Source: Petaurus breviceps papuanus
Lineage: Eukaryota; Chordata; Mammalia; Diprotodontia; Petauridae
Assembly: GCA_028583685.1 (NCBI GenBank)
Contig: JAMXIF010000042.1
Span: 22,689,425 to 22,753,424, forward strand
Reading direction: 5' to 3'
Length of the DNA stretch: 64,000 nucleotides
Shown here: in pieces, positions 58,449-64,000 of the stretch
Position numbering within the stretch: position 1 is the stretch's first letter
Layout of the letters: every line of letters starts with the position of its first letter
Translations under genes and position numbers: made by a program
Notes under the pieces: generated by a model
Seen by the model: the letters and a program-made list of their open reading frames with translations, nothing else
Database searches by the model: none
What the model was told of the DNA's origin: nothing

Positions 58449-58837
58449 TTTATTATATTAATTAATTGTATTTATTAATTAATCAATTTTTATATTTCAA
58501 CATTCATTTTCACAAGTTTTTGAGTTCCAAATGTTTTTCCTATATCTCCCCTTCCCCCACCCCAAGATGGCATTCATTCTGATTACCCTTTCTCCCATTC
58601 TGTACTTCCTTGTGTTCTGCCCCTCTCTCCCATCTTATCCATTTCCCCCTTACTTTCTTGTAGGGCAAGAGAGATTTCTATACCCTATTGCCTGTATACC
58701 TTATTTCCCAGTTGCATGTAAAAACAATCTTTAACCTTTGTTTTTAAAACTTTGAGTTCCAAATTTTCTCCCTTCCTCCCTCTTCATCCACCCTCATTTG
58801 GAAGGTAAGTGATTCAGTATAGGTTATACATGTGTAA
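58449..58837 (-). mobile_element. HAL1-like 3' end, 5'-truncated, nested in L1
   Basis: Antisense double tail as in copies A-E: module 2 (about 58500-58740: 'ttccaaatgtttttcctata', 'ccttatttcccagttgcatg'), then module 1 (58740-58835: 'actttgagttccaaattttc', 'cagtataggttatacatgtg'). A 10-bp direct repeat agttatttta flanks it (58439-58448 and 58838-58847). The left end is T/A-rich, as expected for a reversed A tail. Confidence 0.75.
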
Positions 58838-61445
58838 AGTTATTTTAAATGGAAATTCTCTTTCTATCTCCCTGCTGGATTTTGTTGATATTATATAGAA
58901 ATGTTGATGATTTATTTGGGTTTATATTGTATCTTGCAACCTTCCTAAAGTTATTAATGATTTCAAGTAGTTTTTTAGTCGATTCTCTAGAATTTTCTAA
59001 GTATAAGATCATAATAATCTGCCAAGAGTGATAGCTTTGTTTCCTAATTGCTTATTCTAATCCCTTTATTTTTTCTTCTATTATTTCTATAGCAAACATT
59101 TTAGTCCAATATAAAATAATACAAGTGACAATGGGCATTCTTTCTGCACCCCTAATTGTATTGGGAGAGCTCCTGGCTTACACCCATTGCAGATAATGCT
59201 TTCTCTTGGTTGTAGATAAACATTCCTTATAATTTTAAGGTAAGCCCAATCTATTCCTATGCTCTCTAGTGATTTTTATAGGAATGTATACTACATTTTA
59301 TCAAATGCTTTTTTCTGCTTCTATTGGGATAATCATATGATTTCTGTTGCTTTTATTTTAGTTGTATGCTGAATTCACGGATCTGCTTTTTCTCTTCTTT
59401 ATTGATGTAAGCAATTAGAGATATACATTTTCCCCTAAGTACCACTTGGGATGCAAACCACGAATTTTGGTATTTTGTGTTATTGTTGCCATTTTCTTTA
59501 ATGAAATTATTTATTGCTTCTCTGACTTGTTCTTTGACCCACTTTTTTAGGATGAGATTATTTAATTTCCAATTAATTTTCTTCTCTCTTTCAATTGCCC
59601 ATTATTCAATGTAGTTTTTATTGCATTATGATGTCAAAAGGATTCATTTACTCCTTCTGCTTTTCTGCACTTGGTCATGAAGTTTTATGTCAATTTTTGC
59701 ATAGGAGGCATGTACTGCTGAGAAAAAGGTATATTCCTTTCTCTTGCCATTTTATTTTCTCCAGATGTATATTATATTTAACTTCCAGACTTTTATTCAC
59801 TTCCTTAACTTCTTGTTTGTTTGTTTTTATTGTTGTTAGAGTTATCTAATTCTGAGAGGAAAAAGTTGAGGTCCCCCCTAGTATAGTTTTATTATCTATT
59901 TCCTCCTGTAACTTTTTTAGCTTCTCCTTCAAAAATTTAGATGTTAACCATTTGGTAGATATATGTTTAACATTGTGACTTCATTGTCCATGGTACCTTT
60001 CAACAAAACATAGTTTCCTTCTTTATTTTTAATTAGATCTATTTTTGCTTTTACTTTGTATAAAATCATGATTGCTACCTCTACTTTCTTTACTTCAACT
60101 GAAGCATAATACATTCTGCTCCAGCTGCTTACCTTTACCTTATCTGTATCTCTCTGCCACACGTGTTTCTTGTAAGTAATGTATTGCATGATTCATTTTT
60201 TAATCCATTCTTCTCTCCACTTATGTTTTATGGGTTAATTCATCCCATTCATATTTATAATTTTTATAGTTAATTGTGTATTTCCCTCTATAATATGTTT
60301 CACTTTTTATTCTCTTCTCTCTTATACTTCACACTTTCCCTCTGCAGGAGTGTTTTACTTCTGATCACCATCTTCTTCAATAAATCCTTGTTTTTATCAG
60401 CCCCCCTTCACCTTCTATTATGCCAGTTTCTTTTTAGGGTGAGATAAATTTCTATATCTAACTAAGTTGGAATGTCATTCCCTCTTTGAGCCAATTTTGA
60501 TGAAAGTAAGGTTTAAGCTTTGCCTCCTCGTCCCCATTTTTTCTCCATTTTAATCACTCTTTTGTGCCTCTTTTATGTGGAATAATTTACCCCATTCTAT
60601 CTCCTCCCTCCTTCTTCCAGTGAAATTTTCTTTCTCATCCCCATTTTGGGGGGGGGGGGTAAAATCCCATCAAAGCCACCTTATATCCACGTTCTCTGTC
60701 TAATATATAATATATTCTTCCTAATTGTTCTTGTAGTAATAAGAATAACAAATATCATCTTGCCATATAGAGCTATAGACAGTTTAACCTTATTGATTTT
60801 GTATGTTTTCTCTCTTTTTTTTAACCACTTTATATTCCCCTTAAGTCTTGTATTTGGAGGTTGTTTTTTTATTCATCTCTGGTCTTTACTTAGAAATACT
60901 TGAAATTTTTCTTTTTGTTAAATGTTCATTTCCCCCCTAAAAGATTATATTTAATTTTGCTGGGTGGGTGATTCTTGGTTGTAATGCTAACATCTTTGCC
61001 TTCCTGTATATCATATTCCAAGTCCTCCAGGTCTTTTATATGGAAGCTGTCAGGTCCTGTGTAATCCTGACTATAACTTCACAATATTTGGATTGTTTCT
61101 TTTTGGCTGCTTTCAATGCTTTCTCCTTGATCTGTGAGCTCTACAATTTGGCTATGATGTTTCTGGAAGTTTTCATTTTGGGATCTCTTTCAGGTTGTGG
61201 ACAGTAGATTCTTTCAATTGCTCTTTTGTCCTCTGCTTCTAGTGATCAGGGCAGTTTTCTTTGATAATTTCTTGAAAGATGTTGTCCAGGCTTTTTTTTA
61301 AAATAATGGTTTTCAGGTAGTCCAATAATTCTTACATTATCTCTCCTGGATCTAATTTCTAACTCAGTTATTTTTCCAAAGAGAAATTCACATTTTCTTT
61401 TCTTTTTTTTTTACTTTTTAAATTTTGTTTTTTGTATCTTGATGT
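58838..61445 (-). mobile_element. L1 LINE, antisense: ORF2 middle, endonuclease, inter-ORF, ORF1
   Basis: Continues the L1 from 58448. RT-side ORF2 ('ggtttatattgtatcttgca', 'gggcattctttctgcacc') runs to about 59390. A jump removes the RT core. The endonuclease half (59390-60190: 'gtaccacttgggatgcaaac', 'ttctttgacccactttttta', 'ttgcattatgatgtcaaaag') follows, then the inter-ORF region (60190-60890) and ORF1 (60900-61445). A G12 tract lies at 60648-60659. With 56640-58448 and 63320-63715 this represents most regions of one L1. Confidence 0.78.
60900..61445 (-). pseudogene. L1 ORF1 remnant, antisense
   Basis: C-terminal ORF1 to the mid coiled coil on the minus strand. Plus-strand landmarks are 'tatcatattccaagtcctcc' (61008), 'tgtgtaatcctgactataac' (61057), 'gatctgtgagctctacaatt' (61128) and 'ctctcctggatctaattt' (61341). 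It has many stops. The rest of ORF1 is missing where HAL1 copy E begins. Confidence 0.7.
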
Positions 61446-61606
61446 GCCATACACCAATTATCTCCTGAAAAAGATACCAAAAAAGACAACTCCTAGAAAC
61501 ATTATAGCCAAATTCCAGAGTTCCCAGGTCAAGTAGAAAATATTACAAGCTGTCAGGAAGAAACAATTTGAGTATTGTAGAAACACAATCAAGATAACAT
61601 TAGATC

Positions 61607-61751
61607 AAGGGTGTCCCGGTGGCTCAGTGAGTAAGAGCCCAGGCCCCAGAGTTGGGATGACCTGGGGATTGAATCCAGGCTCTGATACTTAGCACCACAC
61701 CCAGAAATAACTGGTCATGTAACCTAACCTTAATTGCTTTAAAAAAAATAA
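61607..61751 (+). mobile_element. tRNA-derived marsupial SINE (W-like type) in HAL1 copy E
   Basis: 'ggctcagtgagtaagagccc', 'gatgacctggggattgaatc' and 'cagaaataactggtcatgta', then an A-rich end. It lacks a short stretch before the tail. A 16-bp duplication aagataacattagatc / aagataacacaagatc (61591-61606; 61752-61767) flanks it. Confidence 0.85.
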
Positions 61752-61929
61752 AAGATAACACAAGATCTAGCGGCTTCTACATTAAGAGATAAAGGGCTTG
61801 GAATATGATATTCCAGAGGTCAAAGGAGCTAGGTTTAAAACCAAGAGTCATGTACCCAGCAAAACTGAGTATAATGCTTAAGGGGAAAATATGGTCATTC
61901 AATGAAATAGAGGACTTTCAAGTATTCTT

Positions 61930-62106
61930 TTATTTTAGATTTTGCTTTTTGCTTTTTGGAAGGGGGAAGGTAAGGCAATTGTGGCTAAGTGAATTGCCCA
62001 AGGTCATATGTCTAGTTTTGTGTCAAGTGTCTGAGACTGGATTTGAACTCAGGTCCTCCTGACTCCAGAGATGATGCTCTATTCACTGTGCCACCTAGCT
62101 GAACCA
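61930..62106 (-). mobile_element. tRNA-derived marsupial SINE in HAL1 copy E
   Basis: Antisense. The minus strand gives 'ggttcagctaggtggcacag', 'gagttcaaatccagtctcag' and 'gaccttgggcaattcactta'. A perfect 16-bp duplication actttcaagtattctt (61914-61929 and 62107-62122) flanks it. Same type as the SINE at 20105. Confidence 0.9.
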
Positions 62107-62186
62107 ACTTTCAAGTATTCTTGTAGTAAAAACAGAAATGAACTGAAAAATATGACTTTCAAATACAAGAAGCAAGAGAAGTATGA
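62107..62186 (+). pseudogene. HAL1 ORF1 C-terminus, copy E
   Basis: The end of ORF1 resumes after the SINE ('acaagaagcaagagaagtat') and stops at 62184-62186. The part before the SINE (61805-61925) reads SKELGLKPRVMYPAKLSIMLKGKIWSFNEIEDFQ, the conserved C-terminal domain block of L1 ORF1p. Confidence 0.75.
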
Positions 62187-63319
62187 GAAGGTAAACAGGA
62201 AAAAGGAATCATAAGGAACTTATTAAAGTTGAACTATCTACATTCCTATATGGAAAAGCAATAATTGTAACTCATGAGAATTTTCTCAATAAAAGGAGAG
62301 TTGAAGGGAATAAATGTGTATATAGACACATATATATGAGGAATGTATGTATATATTGGATATATCTGTATATATAGAATATATATGTATATATAGGAGA
62401 GTGTATTATGTATAAATACATATGTGAGTGTGTGCATTTGTATGTACATGTATACACAGAGAGGATAGGATCAGCAGAATAGGAAGGGATGATATCTAAA
62501 AAATAAAATTAAGAGGTGAGAGAGGAATATAATGAGAGAAGGAGAAAGGGAGAGATAGAATATGGTAGATTATCTCATAAAAAGAGACAAGGGAAAGCTG
62601 TTAAAATGGGGTGGGAGAACTGGAAGGTGAAAGGGATTGGGTCAACCTTACTCTCATTGAATTTGGCTTACCTAGGGAAAAATATACACTCTCAATTGGC
62701 TATCTTATGCTACAGGAAAGTAAGGGGAAAGGGGATAAGAGGGGTGATAATAGAAGGGAGGTCAGATTGGGGGAGAGGGTAGTTAGAAGCCCACACTTTT
62801 GAAAATGGACAGGATCAAAATAGAAAATAGAATAAGTGGGGGGGGTGGGATAGGATGGAGGGAAATATACTTAGTCTTTCACAAGATATCTACTATAGAA
62901 ACATTTTGAGTAACTACACATGTGCAACCTATATTGAATTGATTATCTCCCCAATGGGGGTGTGTGAGGAGTGAAGAAGGGAAAGAATCAGGAAATCAAA
63001 GTTTAAAAAACTTTTAAAAAGTTAAAAAAAAGTGTTGTTGTTGTTGTTGTTTTTTTCATGAAACTGGTAAATAAGATATATAGGCACTGGGTTATAGAAA
63101 TCCATCTTGCCCTACTAGAAATTTAGAGGGGAGGATATAATTTATATAAGAATATAAGAGAGAACAGATTGGGGTAAGGGATATTCAGTAGGCTTGCTAT
63201 TTTGGGGTGGGAGTAGGAGAAAGCTGGAGAGAAAATTTGTGACTCAAAATCTTGTGGAAATGAATGTTGAAAACTAAAAATAAACATATGAAAACTATTC
63301 ATTAAAAAAAAAAAGAAAA

Positions 63320-63715
63320 GAAATAGGGTCTCTTTAGTGGTAGGCCCTAGGGTAGGGTCTCACTATTGGCCAGCCCTGAGGCACACCTTCATTACTGGTC
63401 AGCAATGGTGTTGAGGCCTTCCTGGTGGCTTATACTACACAGGTTTCTGACTTGTCTAGGGTGCTGCTTGCTTGCAGGAGGGTGGACTGTCCCAGGTTTG
63501 GAACCTTGAGGCAGGCCCCTTGTTATGAGGCTGGCTATTGTTTTTGCTCTTTGACCTCACTGCCTTTTCACCCCAGTGAGACGGACCCTTCCTGCCATGC
63601 TAGTAAGCTGCTTCCCTGCTCCTAGATAAATTCTAAGATGGTTTTCTAGTTGTTTAGAAGAGAATTGGTGAGGGCTTTAAGAGGTTCCTTCCTCTCTCTG
63701 TCAGCTTGACAACAG
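63320..63715 (-). mobile_element. L1 5' UTR, antisense
   Basis: GC-richer than its surroundings. 'ttggccagccctgaggcaca', 'ctgcttccctgctcctagat' and 'gaattggtgagggcttt' look like the reverse complement of a marsupial L1 5' UTR. Position and strand fit the far end of the 56.6-61.4 kb L1. The assignment is by general resemblance, so moderate. The 66-codon open frame at 63425 is not a gene. Confidence 0.5.
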
Positions 63716-63737
63716 AAGTTCCATCTTTCATTTTTTT

Positions 63738-63930
63738 TCTTTTTTTCTTTTTTTTGCCTTTTGGAGGGCAACTGGGGTTAAATAACTTGCCCAAGGTTAC
63801 ACGACTAGTTTTTTTTTTCTTTTTTTTTTTTTTTGTGTGTGTGGGTATTAAGTGTATGAGGCTGGAACTGAACTCAGGTCCTCCTGACTCTGGGGCAAGT
63901 GCTTTACTCACTGTGCCACCTAGCCACCCC
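63738..63930 (-). mobile_element. tRNA-derived marsupial SINE with internal T-rich expansion
   Basis: Antisense. The minus strand gives 'ggggtggctaggtggcacag', 'gagttcagttccagcctcat' and 'accttgggcaagttatttaa'. A T-rich plus (GT)n block of about 40 bases (63809-63845) is inserted between 'cacgactag' and 'attaagtg', which are adjacent in the other copies. Imprecise direct repeats of 'tttcatttt' type flank it. Confidence 0.85.
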
Positions 63931-63935
63931 TTTTC

Positions 63936-64000
63936 ATTTTCTTTTGCAATTATGCAAAACATTTCCATATTAGTCATGTTGTACAAGAAGACTTGAATAA
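63936..64000 (-). mobile_element. L1 3' UTR start, antisense, cut by window end
   Basis: 'gcaaaacatttccatattag' and 'tcatgttgtacaagaagac' match the L1 3' UTR block also seen near 33250 and 35950. It continues beyond the window. Confidence 0.7.

Larger units (their letters stand above)
61446..63319 (+). mobile_element. HAL1-like half-L1, copy E, 5'-truncated
   Basis: Begins inside the C-terminal ORF1 ('acaccaattatctcctgaaa') and continues to the full double tail, ending 'aaataaacatatg' plus an A-run, the copy-D-type end. It is interrupted by two SINEs at 61607-61751 and 61930-62106. A (GTT)n repeat (63034-63050) lies between the tail modules. It inserted into the antisense L1, whose ORF1 lies left and 5' UTR right of it. 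Confidence 0.82.

Noticed and set aside
60900-63319. Inverted ORF1 next to HAL1 copy E as a twin-priming product
   Set aside because: The inverted piece covers ORF1 sequence that overlaps and extends downstream of the start of copy E, and it continues leftward into inter-ORF and ORF2. It fits an older antisense L1 better than a 5' inversion of copy E.
63425-63625. 66-codon frame with several cysteines
   Set aside because: It lies in probable L1 5' UTR sequence. There is no domain pattern and no conservation evidence.

Overview
The window looks like AT-rich intergenic or intronic DNA from a marsupial genome. I can support no host exon, no RNA gene and no CRISPR array. Almost everything recognisable is retrotransposon. 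The marsupial call rests on repeat content: marsupial-type L1 with its diagnostic 3' end, an RTE LINE of the SR2/BovB-like clade, L2 and CR1/L3 fragments, CORE-SINEs (MIR/Ther/Mon/MAR kinds), and two tRNA-derived SINE types with marsupial-style heads. One type (copies near 11.3, 30.7, 44.9 and 61.7 kb) resembles the WSINE group of Australian marsupials as I remember it. That would favour a dasyurid-like source, but I could not check it. The dominant theme is a half-L1 (HAL1-like) family: a LINE with an L1-type 5' UTR and ORF1 but no ORF2, so no endonuclease or reverse transcriptase of its own. Four near-complete copies of about 2.8 kb lie at 3782-6588 (+), 27519-30366 (-), 37975-40806 (+) and 50416-53294 (+). 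Truncated copies lie at 61446-63319 (+) and 58449-58837 (-). Three full copies have readable target-site duplications of 13-17 bp, so the ORF2-less unit was itself copied and inserted, presumably by L1 proteins acting in trans. The 3' end of the family appears to be two L1-style tails in series with a simple repeat between them. Layout, left to right: (GA)n and an L2 piece; antisense L1 (0.6-2.3 kb); unassigned DNA; HAL1 copy A; unassigned DNA; CORE-SINE and L2 (8.8-10.1 kb); an L1 3' end carrying a CpG-rich SINE (11.1-11.9 kb); a decayed RTE endonuclease region (13.2 kb); old antisense L1 with a MAR-type SINE (13.8-16.4 kb); a near-full-length antisense RTE (18.0-21.5 kb); MIR, L2 and CORE-SINEs (23.2-26.9 kb); HAL1 copy B; a SINE plus L2 (30.6-31.3 kb); a stack of nested antisense L1 pieces (33.1-36.8 kb); an LTR-like element (36.8-37.9 kb); HAL1 copy C, followed by a 38-bp perfect inverted repeat around an L1 head (40.8-41.45 kb); an antisense L1 lacking most of ORF2 and carrying an LTR-derived piece (41.5-43.9 kb); an RTE 3' end (44.3-45.1 kb); L2, simple repeats and CR1/L3 (45.3-49.3 kb); an L1 head interrupted by HAL1 copy D (49.8-54.5 kb); MIR-like SINEs and an ERV-type LTR (55.0-56.4 kb); a long antisense L1 carrying a HAL1 tail and HAL1 copy E, the latter with two SINEs (56.6-63.7 kb); and a final SINE and L1 end. 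All element reading frames are decayed. The biology on show is retrotransposition in trans, nesting and rearrangement, not host gene function.
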